DNA of 64,000 nucleotides from Anaeromyces robustus (GCA_002104895.1 MCFG01000010.1:275001-339000), one strand, 5' to 3'; positions 14,651 through 46,403 are shown, counted from the first letter of the stretch. The notes: generated by a model not told the origin, from the letters alone. A program made the numbers and translations.

Positions 14651-14906
14651 TATACATAAAATATAAACATAAAACTGTTAAGATGATTATATATATGATT
14701 AAACAAATAAATATATTATAGATTTTATAGATATAATGTATATAATATCTTTGTTATAAAAAAAAAATTATATTAATTAAAATATTTAATAAACATATAT
14801 AATTATATATTAATAAAACATTTTAAAAATTACATTTATTTATTATAAGTATTTAAAAAGAATGTAATGTTTTGGTTTTAAATTTGCAAAATAACAACAT
14901 ATAATA

Positions 14907-16820
14907 TTTTTTTTAGACTAAAGGAAGAGAATACACTTCCATGTTTTTTATTTAAAAATAGATTAAAATAAAAAAAATACTATCTAAAAATCTATTAATA
15001 AAAATTTGATATAAAGAAAAATATAATAAATTTCTGAAATAATTATAATTCCAGTGTAAGGTACTATTCGAATTTCACTCCTCTCTAAATGGTAAAATAT
15101 TATAAAACAAAGAAGTAACATCTAAATTTAAGATAGTGTGGTGTCCACTAAACTCTCCCTTGGGTAATCATCATCATTTCTAGTAAAAGAAGATAACTCC
15201 GAAGGCCCTGTGGTTGAAATAATATCGCGATTCGAGATATTATTATTATGTTTTATCGATTCGACGTCGACGCTCTTGGCAATAATTGGTGTTAATTTAT
15301 ACCGATCAAATAACAACTCCAAAAAGCTGCATATAACTGGTACTATTTTTGTTAAATATTCAGCCAACTCCACAAAGTATGGAACAAGAAGCTCCTTTGA
15401 ACTTTTGTACAATTATTAAATTAATTACTCCCGTTCCCCATTATCGAAGTGTAGCTCTTCCAGAACTGAAGTTCCACCAAAAAAGGAATAGATATATTTT
15501 ATGATTGATATATATATTTCATACTCTAAGATTGAGGTGTAATTATTATATAAAGAGTGTCTCTTTATTTTGTCTGCAAATGTGATGAAGATGTCATTGA
15601 TGAAATCTAGTGAGTTCTATCTAATAAGAGAAAATAAAGGGCAATCAAAGATCCAATGTTCAAAGGATTGCTCACCTTGTTGACAGCAGGGACAATAAAA
15701 AGGGCATTCTTTCGAAACCTTTCCATTCTTAAGTGCTATTTTCGAGTTATATACATATCTACAGCGTAAACGTATTATCCATTTGATACCAAGATTAATA
15801 TGAAGGTATTCATTACCCAACATAATAATATGTTTAGAATCACAAAATTTATATTTATCATAGTTTTTAACTTCTATTCCTTGTTTTTTAACAATATCAT
15901 TCCAGTACCAATTTTTAATTTTTTCTGTATTCACTAACTGACTCATTTTTGAGTCTATCCACTAATGCACTAGATTTAACCGCCCAAGAAGAGAATTTAT
16001 TAATTCTTTTATAATGTAAAACAAGATCTTTAATAATACAATGTAAGAATTAAATTTCCATTTTTTGAAACATTTAACCTGTCTAGCAGCACAAACTTCT
16101 GCGAAAGGAGGTATCTGAAGCTCTCGATAGAGAGCATAAGTACTCACTCATAGTAAGGTTTCGAATATTGATGTGATGATTATCCAAAGAGATAATCATC
16201 ACATCAATATTCTTAAGTAATGATTTTTTTGCTATTAAAAGAGTCGATACACCAAAACATACTAGTATTAATAAGTGTTTGAATTTTCTTTGTATTAGAT
16301 TGATTAGAGCCAATAAGAGGTGCATAGTATATAGGGTTTACTGATGACGTAAGATTGTAAAACCTTCTTTTTAAAGGCTAAAGGAATTCTAGGTTTCATA
16401 AAAAAAAGTTAGAAAGAGAATATAAAGGTTTTTTTGTACAATTGTACATTTTATCAATAATAGGTTTTAAAAAATAAATCATTAGATAAGTGTAACAGGA
16501 GACTTTAGGAATTACATACATATAAAAGATAGAAGGTAGGTTCTAGATAGTCAGGAGGTTCCGTAAAAGACAAAGGTTTGATAACCATAATAGCATATTT
16601 TCTGAATACCAAAAGATATTTCATTTAGATCGGCCCATTTTAAAACTTTTTTTTCAAAATTTTTTCGTAATCTTTTTTCAGAAGGAGCTATAACGACGAT
16701 GTCATCAGGAAATAAATCACCATAGCAATGTTTATCACCAATTTTAACACCAAAATTTTCACAATTATTTAAAATATCATTAATAAAAAGATTAAAAAGA
16801 ATTGGTGAAAGAGGACAGCC
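14907..16820 (-). mobile_element. 5'-truncated LINE copy B (RT C-terminal half, zinc knuckle, poly(A) tail)
   Basis: Same 3' end (CTTTAGTCT plus about 8 A, plus-strand 14907-14914) as copy A, same orientation. Minus-strand translation from 16820 down gives GCPLSPILFNLFINDIL, then LFPDDIVVIAPSEKRL. These are the reverse-transcriptase blocks that precede and contain the catalytic (F/Y)xDD. In the active-site box a Pro stands where LINEs usually have Ala. Further on come ALYRELQIPPFAEV (near 16100) and the CCHC knuckle CPCCQQGEQSFEHWIFDC (near 15635-15690), typical of LINE ORF2 C-termini. The reading frame is broken by several stops and frameshifts, so the copy is dead. The RT begins in mid-domain at 16820, marking the 5' truncation. 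The clade is uncertain (poly(A)-tailed, L1/Tad-like). Confidence 0.88.
16163..16212. repeat. Perfect 22-bp inverted repeat with 6-bp loop inside LINE copy B
   Basis: Left arm 16163-16184, loop CAAAGA 16185-16190, right arm 16191-16212. The arms are exact reverse complements (begin GAATATTGATG, end CATCAATATTC). On the coding strand it reads through as ...NIDVMIISLDNHHINI.... Confidence 0.97.
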
Positions 16821-17074
16821 TTATAATAATAATAATCATAATTTTAATTCTTAATATAAAGTAACCACTTTCATCTAAAAATAAATAAATTCATAATCTT
16901 TATGTCATCTTAATTTAAATCAATATAGTAGTTTTTTTATTTTATATATTATATTATTTTTTTAAAAACTTTATTTATTTATATTTGCATTAATATTTAT
17001 TTGGTGTATATAAAATCTAAATATTTTTTCTTTTTTTTTTATATTTTTTTTATATATAAATATGTTTTTGCAAT

Positions 17075-17113
<39 letters not shown>

Positions 17114-17231
17114 TTAACAAAAATAATAATTTAATAAAATTATAAATTAATATAAAATTTGAATTCTTATATAATATATATATATATAAATTATACATTT
17201 ATGATTGTTAATAATAATTAAGAAAGAAAGA

Positions 17232-17262
<31 letters not shown>

Positions 17263-17470
17263 TAAAGAAATGAAAAATTAAAAATAATATATATTATATA
17301 TTATAAATGACTAAATATGTTAAAATAAAGAAATAAAGAAAAGAAAAGAAAAAAAAAGAAATATATTAAGAAAAAAAAAATGGTATATACAAACAAAAAA
17401 AAATTTTTTTTGTTATTTCTTAATAATATAATTATAATTATTAACAAATAGTTTTTTTTTTTTTCTTATT

Positions 17471-17505
<35 letters not shown>

Positions 17506-17903
17506 CTTTATATATATATATAATAATAATTAATAATATTAATAATAACACTTCATTATTATTATTATTATTATTATTAAAAAAGAAAAAAAAAATCCTT
17601 TTTGCTTTTATATTAAATATATATGTTGAATATTTTAATAATATTTAAAATATTGACATATTGTCAAATTGTCTATATATATACTTAATGATAAAAAATA
17701 TTATAATATAATCATCATATTATAATATTTTTTATTAAAATATTCTTTTATATATATATATATATTATATATTAATTATAATGGTGTATAATAACTATTC
17801 ATACTTAAATATAATTGATAATAATATTATTATTAATATTTATTATTTTCATAAAAAAGAAAAAATGAATAAATAATTATAATAATAATACTTTATAAAT
17901 AAT
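16821..17903. other. Spacer between LINE copy B and the PAS/GATA gene
   Basis: Long T and A runs (near 17077-17108, 17231-17257 and 17467-17505) and AT-rich filler. The 3' UTR of the PAS/GATA gene is expected near 17800-17903. No gene seen. Confidence 0.7.
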
Positions 17904-24281
<6,378 letters not shown>

Positions 24282-27200
24282 TTTGAAATATTATATATTT
24301 ATATAAAAAATAAAATTCGACTATAAATGAATATAATGCTTTTTTTTTATTTCTTTTTTTTTTTGGTTTTATTTTTTATTTTTTTCTTTGCTTTTTTGCT
24401 TCTTTTTTAATATATATTTCCTTTTTTATTTTATTTTATTTTGCTTTATTTTATTTGATATAAAATATTTTTAATGAAATGTAGAACATTTAACATTTAT
24501 AATATAATATTTGATTTATATAAAAAAATTAAATGATATTAAATTTTGTTTTGATTGTTGCTGGTGTTTTTGTTGTACTTATTATATATGTAAAAAATAA
24601 ATATATTGTTTTCTTTTTCTGGCATATTTTATTATCAAATGTAATAAAAAAGGTTTTATATTTTTTATAAAATGATTAAATATAAAAAAGTTTCATAAAT
24701 TAACAAAATTTAAAAATAAAAATAAATAAATATTAAAATTTAAAGCAATGTTAAATAGAAATAAAAAAAAGAAAAAAAAGAAAAAAAAGAAAAAAAAGAA
24801 AAAAGAAAAGAAAAATATATTATAAAAAAAAAAAGAAAGAAATATTTGCTATATAATTTTAATAATAATAAAAATAATAATAAATATTAAAAATAAAACA
24901 AAAAAATAAAAAAAAATTTTTTAATAATAATAAAAAAATGAAACAAACTGGAAAAAAAATTATTAGAATTATTAGAATTATTTTAATAATAAAAAAAAAA
25001 AAATAAAAAAAAAAAAAATTATTTAAATAATTTTTGAGATATTAAAAAAAAAAATTAAAAAAAATTTGAAAATTTTAAGTTTAATTATTTTCTATAATCA
25101 TAAATTGTTTTTTTGTGTTACTTTATATTATAAATATAATATATTATTTATTATTCATATTGTAGACTATATTGTAATATATAAATATTTATATATTACA
25201 CATATATATAAATATTATATGTATTAATCCTTATTATGGTAGAATGAAATATAATATTTTATATTTATATATTTATTATATATTAATTTACATATTAATA
25301 ATATATTTGATTATATTTATATATATATTAATTAAAAAACTTTATATAAATAATGTTTTATTATTAAATTATATATTACCTATTAATTATTTATATATTA
25401 TTAATTAATCATTTATATGAATTTATTAAAATATATTGTTTTTATTTTTTTGATAATTCAAATCAATAATTTAAAATACAAATAATATTTAATAAATATT
25501 TTTCCATTAAACTTTATATATTTATAATTATTTATATTTGTTATAATTCATACAATTATATATTATGATTATTATTATTGTATAATATATATTATATATA
25601 ATATATATTAATATTATATATTATAATTATTATTAATTACTATTAACATTTATTTAATTTATTTATTTAATATACAAACTTTATAAATTAAAGTTATTAT
25701 ATTATAATATACTAAGTTAAATATTAAATTAATAAATAATATTATATCATATATTTATTAATTTATTATATTTTTATATTCTTTATATATTAACAATTAA
25801 TCATAACTAAATATTTATATTTTCTTATTTATTTATTCCAAATTAAAAAATTATTAATTATTGTAATAATCCAGTCAGGAAAAAAGCAAATTTAAATTAA
25901 TTAGAAACATTAATTTTTCAACATTTATTCTAGTTCTTAAGACAAAACAATTAGGTAGAAAACATATACAATGTTTCTGGTTTTATATAAACTCTGACAA
26001 TTTTCCCATTAAATCATTTGTGCTTTAATGTTAGGATTTAATAATTATATTTTACTCGTCAAGTAATATATAGTTCCATATATTCTATGCAATGACTCAT
26101 TCCTGGAGTCTATAGAAATATATAAATATTTTTATTCATATATTCTTTTTTTTTTATATTAAAAATCATAAAGGTATAAAAAAAAAAAAAAGAAAAAAGG
26201 AAAATTTAAATAATAAATCATTTAATTTAATAAAAAATTCATTATAACAAAATAGTTTTTTTTTTTTTTTATAAATCAATAATCATAAGTAAAAGAAAAA
26301 TATTATATGATTAATTATATAATTAATTATATAATTATAAAAAAATTTATATACTTATAACCATAAAAATATATACAAAAACTTAGTGGTTAGTGACTTT
26401 TGGATCATGTGATATACTTTTTTAAAGGTAAATCATATTAACCAAAATGAAAATAATCATAAATTACATTATTCAACCTATATTTAATGTAAATGATCTA
26501 TAAATAATCTATAAATAATAAAATATAAAAATAAAGGAAAAATAAATAAGAAGGAAAAATAAATACGAAGTACTTTTCAGAAAAGACAATAAGGTGATAT
26601 AAAAAAAAACTATTATTTTTTTTTTCATTATTTATTATATAATATATTATTATATCATAATTCTATTAAGTTATATTATATTATTATTATTTTATATTAT
26701 ATTATTACATTATTATATGATTATATCATAATATTATAATATCTATATAAATTATTTTTTTTTAATATTATCATTTATTAAATATATTATAATATTAGTA
26801 TTATAATATATTAATACAATTTTTAATATGCTTAATACATTTCTAAAGTATATAAAAATTATAAATTATATTCTTAATATATATAAAATCAATTCATTTC
26901 TTTTTTAGTATCTATAAACTAATTTTTTTAATACCCAATTAATTGATTTAATTCTTTTTTATTTATATTCATAATATATTAATTATATTAATATATATTT
27001 ATGCCATCGGAGTACTAATAAATAAATATAGTAATATATTATTTATATTTAATTTTTCCTTAAAAACTAATAAGTGAATAAATAAAACAATAAATAAATA
27101 AATAAATATATTATATAAATATTATAATATAAAGAATTTGAATAGAGAAAAAAAAACTTTGTTTTATACATAAAAAAAATCAAATTTTAATATAATAAAA

Positions 27201-27817
27201 CATTAATATGTTATTTTTTGTTTGTTTGTTTCTTAATATCTATTTCTTATTCTTTTTATTTTTATTACTGTGGATATTACCCAAAGTATATAACTCTTTT
27301 TAATTTTTTCTTTTAAATTTATATTTACTTATAATTTAATGTGATAATCATCTAGTATCTTAATTATTCTTTCTTATATAATTACTATAAAATTTGTACA
27401 ATATTATTACATCTTGATTTATAATATAAAGTATTATTTAATATTGATTTTTCCTTCTTCGGAAAAAATTTATCATTTTCTTAAATATTTAATAAATAGA
27501 TAATTTTCTTTTTAGTTAATTACTTTATACTCCATATTAATACTTTTTCTAAAAAATTTTTTAATCTTTATTTCTATCTTATATGTATGTGGCAAATATA
27601 AAATAATGTAAAAAAGTAATATTGTTAGATTATTATAATTATTGTACATAATTTATATAGTATCTTAGAATTTTTTTGTAATATATTATAAGTATATTGT
27701 AATATGTATATATAAAATAGGCATATTATAATTAAATTTTTTATTATTATTATTAATTATTATTCTTAATTATTATTCTTAATTATTATTAATTATTATT
27801 AATTATTATTATTATTA

Positions 27818-27849
<32 letters not shown>

Positions 27850-30800
27850 ACAAATAAATAATAAATATTTTATATCAATATTAAAAAAGCATAACTTTGA
27901 TTTTTAAAAAGAATTATAAAAAATAGTTATATAATAATATGTTTTTCTTCTCAATAATAATTAAAAGTTAAAAACAAAAATATATATTAAAAGAATTTTA
28001 TTTAATAAACCAATTTTAAATTTATTTGAATTTCTTTTTTTAAATTTATTTTAAAAATTTTATTAATTACATTTAATTTAATTTTCTTTTTTTCTTAATA
28101 ATTATTTATACCATTCTTTTTTATATTTTAATTGTAATTTCTTTTTAATAATTATTTATACCATTCTTTTTTAATTTCTTTAACATTTAACATTTTTTTT
28201 TATATTTTTCCATGTATAAATTTGGAAAAAAAAAAAAAAAAAAGTAATCTAAAAAATTAAAATAAAATAATTCAAATAATCGTTTTAATTCTTCTCTTAC
28301 ATAAAGAATTATTCGAATTTTTAATATAAAATGTAGACACATTACAACAACAAAAATATGCCACATATTCACTTCCTATATTTAACAGAAAATTTCCTTT
28401 TTTGTTAATTAAAGATAAAAATATTTTTCCACTATAATATTTTAATTTAAAAAATCAAAATATTATATATTATAAAGTTTTTAAAGTTTTAATTGAGACA
28501 AATATTATAATATATTAATATACATTTAAATATATTACAATATTATGAACCAATAAATTTTATTCAAAAAAATTTCATTGAATATTTATAATAATATATA
28601 AAAATATATAATATAAAAATAAAATAATATAATAATTTATAATAATTTATTATATGTTAAAAATAAATAAAAGACTATAGGTATTATTATATATAAAAAA
28701 AATTGCATTTTTATTTTTAACTTTTCTTTCATTGAAATTCACTTCTTAAATTAATTGAAATATTAAAATATAATTGAGAATACTAAAAAAAAAAAAGGTA
28801 ATTTATTAATAATATATTATATTTTTAATAATTTAAAATATAATACTTAAACATTATAGTACAAAATTTTCTATGTATTTGAATCAAGCCATTTATAGAA
28901 TTATTTTTTTAATGTATGGAATGAAAATAATTTACTTTAATATATTATAATACATTTTAAATCTATATGATAATTTATAATTTATAACATGATTATTATT
29001 ATTTAAAAATCACAATATTTTATTATTTATTACTTATTATTCATATTATAAAGTATTTTAACATAATTTAAAAAAATGATTCTATGGATGATAATCTTCT
29101 TTCATTTTTATTTATTAAAAAAAATTAATCCAAATAATTATATATATAGAAATTTAATATAAAATTTTAATTTAAAAATGAATCACAGAATAATCAAGAT
29201 TTTTATGATTATTTGGATTATTTTGGAATAATTTTTTATCTTAAAAATATTATCCAAAAAAAATAATCCAAAAAATCCAAAAAAATTTTTTGCATATTAA
29301 ATTAATTAATATTAGTCACAGAATTACATCAAGAAAAGATGAAAAATAATCCAGATGATTATTTCTCCATTTAATACAAATTTATTTTTCCCATAAGTAA
29401 ACAATTTTTAATATTAAAAATAATATATTACTCATATATTAATAAATTGATTAAATATAAAATTAATATATTAATAAATGTATTATAAATTAAAATGTAA
29501 ACAATTTTAAATTTTTTATTTTTTTTTAAAATTTTCTTAATGAAAAAAAATATTTTTAAAAAAAAAATACAAAAATAAATTTTTTTATATTTTACATAAT
29601 TATAAAAAACTATTTTATGAAAATATATCCTATAATATTATTTCTTTTATATATTATTTTATAATTAAAATTTATCATAAATATTAATAATAATATATAA
29701 ATACTTCATATATAAACCTTGCTTGGTTTTTTGATTATTTGGATGAATATGATGATTATGATTATTTGGATTATTTGGATTATAATCCTTTGATGGTTTT
29801 GCTTTCAGCTTTCATGTTTAGGTCATAACTTCCCATGACTTATTTTCATTCTTTACATATTTTTATTAAATCGACATATTATTTTATGAATACTTATTAT
29901 TTATTGATAATAATAAATATATTGTGGCTTTATAAATAAAGAAAAGTATCTATGAATATTCTGGAAATATTTAAAATTAAATAAAAAAGGTTAAATATAA
30001 AAAAAATTTTTAATAAGAACAATAAAAAATACTGAAATATTTAATATTTATATTATTATTAATATAAAAAAAAATAATATAAAATTATAATAAATAAAAA
30101 TAGTACTATACTTATTAAACTATAATTCTAATAGAAATTTATCAAAAATAATTATTTATTTAAACTTTTGCATTAAAAAAAAAATATAAAATTAATGTTA
30201 AATATTTGTTTTAATTATTTTAAACATATATTTGACTAAAAAAAAAATTTAAACTTCCTTTTATCTATAATAATTAGATAATATATATATATATAATTTA
30301 TAAATATAGTTTATAAACTATATTTTGAATATCATTTAATTTAATAAAAGCAATTTTAATTAAAATTAAAATATCTTATCTAAATTCATTTTAAAAGCTT
30401 TTTTTGGATAATAAAAAAATAAAGTTTCTTGTACAATATATATATTAAAAATAATTAAAATATTGAATTTTATATATAAATAATAGTTATCCTCTTAGTT
30501 TTGTTTTATATTGTTAATATATAATAATAAATATAAAATGATATAAAATATTATATAAAATATATAAAACATTATTAAGGAATTATGCATTTACATATAA
30601 CATATATAAAAAATAAGATTTTTTTAATAATAGATTTATATCATAAAAATCTATCTTTCCACAGTTGCAAAAGAATTACTGTACTTTTGTATTATTTTAA
30701 TAAATAAAATAATGAAAAAAAATTTAATATAATTTAAATAATTGTTTAATTAAATAAATAAAATAATTTTTTTGATTTAAATTATCATCATAAATATGAT

Positions 30801-33800
30801 TAAATAGGTAAAATAATCTTCTTGATTTAAATTATCATCATAAATATGATTAAATAGGTAAAATAATCCTCTTGATTTAAATTATCATCACAAGTATGAA
30901 TAAGTAAAATAATCTTCTTGATTTAAATTATCATCACAAGTATGAATAAGTAAAATAATCTTCTTGATTTAAATTATCATCATAAATATTATAAACTAAA
31001 AACTATCCTTAATATATAAATAAAAAAAATACAAAATAATATATTATTAAATTATTCACAATTTTCTAATATCAGAAAAAAGAATTGTTCTTTTTTATTT
31101 ATTTACTATATTATACAACTTTAGTTTAATTAATAAGTTTATTAAAATAAATATTATTAAAAAGACAACAGCTTTTTATTTATTATCATTATGCCAATAT
31201 ATAACAAAATGCATATATATATAAGATAGAATATATAATATATACATACAACTAATTAACTATTCATTTATTCATTCTCTAAATGTTTCGTTTAATCATT
31301 AATAAAAAAAATTATAATTTAATATTATAAAAATCTATTATTTATATAATAATAAAAAGTCTATTAATTCTGGAATAATAGTTTTTTAATATTTATTATA
31401 AATTATTCTTTTAATAATATTCTTTTTAAAAATTTTTGTTGTAAGTTATCAAAAATAAAATTTAAAAAATAAAATAAAATAAATTTATTAATTGCATTAT
31501 TTTAGTTATTTATGTAGATATATTGATAATTTATATATATATATAATATATTAATAATTAATTTGTAATATATATAAATAATATAATAATATATAATAAC
31601 AATATTATTCTGAATCAATTAAAAGTTAAATTATTTTATTTTATTGTACTACTTAAAACTGGATTATTATTAAATATATGAGTTAAAGCTAAAAAAAATT
31701 TTTTTATACATTATAATTACAGATATTAATTGAGGAATAATTTTTTTATTATCGTACCTTAGCAAAAAAAAAAAAAGATTTTTTATTATAAAGCAATAAT
31801 AAAAATATTATAATTTTTATTATAAATATTAGAATATAAAAAATAATAAATTTTTATTTTTTTTTTTTGGAAAAATTTACAGGTGAAAAATTTTTCTATT
31901 TTATTATATTTTATTCTATCTAAAAAATATATATAATTTAAACTAAATATTATTATTTTATATATTATTATCATTTTTGTTATTATTAACTTTCTTTCTA
32001 TACATTTATATTTTGAATTAATTATAATACAATCAATAATTATAATTATTATTATAAATAGTAAGGTAATAATAAATAAATTATAATATTTATTCAATTA
32101 TAAATAATTATATTACATATATATAATATAATTATAATGAATAAATAATATTATTATATTTATAAATTAACCTTTTTTCATTAATTATCCTAATTATATA
32201 AACAAACTTTTTTTTATTAATTATTAAATAATATAAAATATATATATTATATATATTATTAAATAGAAATAAAAAAATAAAAAAAAAAAACTTATATATT
32301 AAAGATAGTCATGTTATATTTAAATATATTTTAATATATATAAACTATATAATACGATATATACTTATAAAAATTTCATATATTAATAATTTATTAAATA
32401 ACTTTATTGAATTTTATTAAATATTGTTTTAATAATATTACTAACCCTATTTAATATAATTGATTTATATTATAATATATTGTAATATATTATAATTCAA
32501 TTACTGAATTATTTTAAAAAAAATAATTCAGCATCTTAATCATTAAGTAAACTTAAAAAAAAATAAAATAAATTTTTCCACCTCATTAAATAATCCTATT
32601 ATCTTATAATATATTGTTTATATAAAAATACTTTGTTGGTATATCTTCCTACCAATAATTTAAAATTAAATTTAATATATACATTTATATATTACTTAAT
32701 ATATTATGAAATAAATCATTTAATATATAAAATTTTAAAAAAAAATAAAAATAAAAATAAAGTAACAAAAAAATTTACAAAAAAAAAATTTTTTTTTCTT
32801 GGTTTTTTTTTTTTAAATAAGAAAAAAATTATTATTTATCAATAATCGGTATTTTAATATATAAATATAATAAATATTCTATTTTAAAATTGTTTAAAAC
32901 TTAAACTTTTCCTTTTTTTTTTCCATCTTTACTTTGTTTTGATTTTGTTTAAAATAATTATTCTATTGTTTAGTGTATTAAATTGATCCATTATTAATTA
33001 CTGAATGAATAAGAAAGATTGAAAAATTATTTAATTATAGAATGAATAAATAAGATTGAATAATTATTAATTATTGAATGAATTTAATAATACTTTTTTT
33101 TAATTATATACCATTATATACCATTTTTATCTCTTTTTTTTTTCTTTTTTTTAATATATTAATATAAATAAAAGTGGCTAACTAACATAACATAAAATAA
33201 TACATAAAATATCTATCATTTTATACTAATATTTTTCCTTCTTTAATAATTTAATAAAAAAATTAATAACATATATTTTTTTATTAAAATAATTGTTATA
33301 TTGTAATAATTAATACATTTTTAATGAACGTATTTTAAGATTATAAAAATTGTATTTTATTATTAATATATATTATTAAAAATATTTATATATTTATATA
33401 TATAAATATATAAAATATTAGTTAAATAAATATATATTTATATATATTTATATAAATAATTAATATTTTTTTCATTGTAATAATAATAATTATAAATAAT
33501 CCTATATATAATTTCATAATTATCAAATTTAATTTTTTTTTTTTTTACATTTATCTAATTATTTTTTTTTTTTATTTATATTATACTATGTGAAAATAAA
33601 CGTATTTATTATGATGTACATAGTTAATTATTCACATTTATTCATTAAATTACTGTTATAATATTTATAATAATTATAAGTAAAGAAATCCTATCCAATA
33701 ACATTTTAATTTTAATGTAGATATTGTATTATTGATTATGTAATTCATAATTGTAATTGTATTTATATCAATTCTTAATTATTATTTTTTTTTAATTATT

Positions 33801-35000
33801 ATTATAAAAAAAAAATAAATTATATATAATTATTTTTTATAATAATAATCATTAAAAAAATTAATAATTTATTAATTATTTATTGTATAATATTTATATA
33901 TGATAAACTTTTGTATTTAAAAATTATAATTATAATTATAATTATTAAATATTAATAATTATATAATTCTTTATATATTATAAATTATTATAAATTATTA
34001 ATAAAAAATTTTTTGTTATTATTAAAAAAATATATATAAATTTACATATATTGTCTTTTTGGTTGTATTAATTGAAATTATATATTGTCTTTTGAAAATG
34101 ATAAAAAAAAAAAAATTAATTATATTAAAGATATAAAGTTTAATTTTACAAAAATAATAAATAACTTATTATTTTTTTTTTTTTTTTTACATCTTCTTAT
34201 ATATACAATATAAAAACTTTTATATATTGCAATAATAATATAATATATTTTATATTATATTATTATATATATGTATTATATGTTTAGTTTCTTTTTTTTT
34301 TTCTTTTTTTTTTAATAAAAAATATTATGATTTGGTATTATTGATTAATAATAATAATAATAATTATAATTATAAATAATATATTATATAATATCATAAA
34401 TAAATAATTTTTTTTTTCAAGTGAGAATTGATATAACTATTTACATATATTATAGGGTGATAAATAAATATATTTTTATTTTACTTTATTATTAAAATAA
34501 TTGAAACTTATGTATATATATATGTATATTTGTGTTGTAATTAAATAAAATAAAATGTACAAAAAAAACATTAGAAACTTGTAAATAATATTATTTATTT
34601 TTATATTATATTATATATATATATTTAAATATGTTTAACAAATATGTGAATTTTATTTTGTTTGTACAAGTGTTTTGATTGATTGTAAAAAAAAAAAGTG
34701 TTGTCATTGTCTAATAAATAAAATTATTTTTTGATATTATATACTTTCAATTTTAATTAAAATAAAACAACTGAATTAAATAAAAAAATAAAATAAAATA
34801 TCATTATTATAGTTTATTTTATATAATATAATGTTGTAATGATTTGATATTGTTGTTTGGTTATATATATGTTAAAATATTTATTATAATGCTTTTTTGT
34901 TATGTTATCTATGTTATATTATTTATGCTGAGATATATTGAAATTTTAAGATAGTATAAAATAATCTTTTTTTTTTCTTCCTTTTTTTTTTTTTTTTTTT
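24282..35000. other. Gene-poor stretch of about 10.7 kb
   Basis: No frame of credible protein composition on either strand, no splice-linked exons found, no RNA gene recognised. It contains AT and AAT runs and a purine-rich AAAAAAG repeat near 24765-24830. A somewhat more complex block lies at 25868-26110, ATTATTTGGATTATTT-type repeats at 29125-29370 and 29725-29800, and the minisatellite at 30761-30990. The right end (34976-35000) is a T run, that is, a poly(A) stretch just after the CEP131 stop codon. The promoter of the PAS/GATA gene must be in the first part. Confidence 0.7.
30761..30990. repeat. Minisatellite with 50-bp and 46-bp units
   Basis: Five consecutive units starting AAATAATCTTCTTGATTTAA or a close variant: 30761-30810 and 30811-30860 (50 bp each), 30861-30906 and 30907-30952 (46 bp each), and a partial 30953-30990. 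The core TTGATTTAAATTATCATCA is the same in all. The two unit lengths differ in the tail (ATTAAATAGGTA versus AATAAGTA, with CAAGTATG versus TAAATATG). Confidence 0.95.
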
Positions 35001-45577
<10,577 letters not shown>

Positions 45578-46366
45578 TTTCTTTATCTATATTTTTTTAA
45601 TCTTTTATGTAAATTTATATTTTATTATTCATATCTTTATATATATAAATATTTTTATTTATTATAATATTTTAATAAAGTAAATTAAAATTTTTAAAAA
45701 AAAAGGTTCTTTATACCAATATACTTCATTAAATATTTTTCAAAATATTTCTATTTATGTATATTAAACTTATTATGACTAAGATTTATTTAATAAAAAT
45801 ACAAAGTTAAATAAAAATTTTTATTAATCTTTTTATCAGCAGCAATAATTTGAAATTAAATGAATTATTTATATTAATTAAAATTACAAAAATTTTAAAT
45901 TAAAAAAATATAAATATTTATATAATCCAATAATATTTATATTAAAACAGAAAAAAAAAAATTTTCTTTTTTATATAAAAAATACTATAAGAATAAATAA
46001 TAAAAAATATATAAATAAATAATCAACTGTAATTAAAATATTAAAATAATTAAATATATCAAATCAATATTAAAACTTAACCCTCTTTAATAAAAAATTT
46101 ATAACATTTATTATTAGAAAAATCTTATATATACATATATATAATATAAATAATTTATTTATTTGTAATTTGGCGATTTCAATATTTATTTGAAATATCT
46201 TTAATTTTTATTTTTATTATGTTTATTTAATTTTTTTTATATTTTTTTGTCTTGCTTATATTATATATAGTAAATCATTAATTGATAAATTAATAAATAA
46301 TTAGAAAAAAAAAAAAAAAAGAAATAATATGAAATTAATGCTTTTAATGTTATAATTGTACAATTG

Positions 46367-46403
<37 letters not shown>

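Noticed and set aside
30761-30990. CRISPR-like array
   Set aside because: Units are directly abutting with no unique spacers; it is a minisatellite in eukaryotic DNA.
24282-35000. Possible tRNA or snRNA genes
   Set aside because: I looked for cloverleaf arms and U-snRNA core motifs by eye and found none I could support; a covariance-model scan would be decisive.
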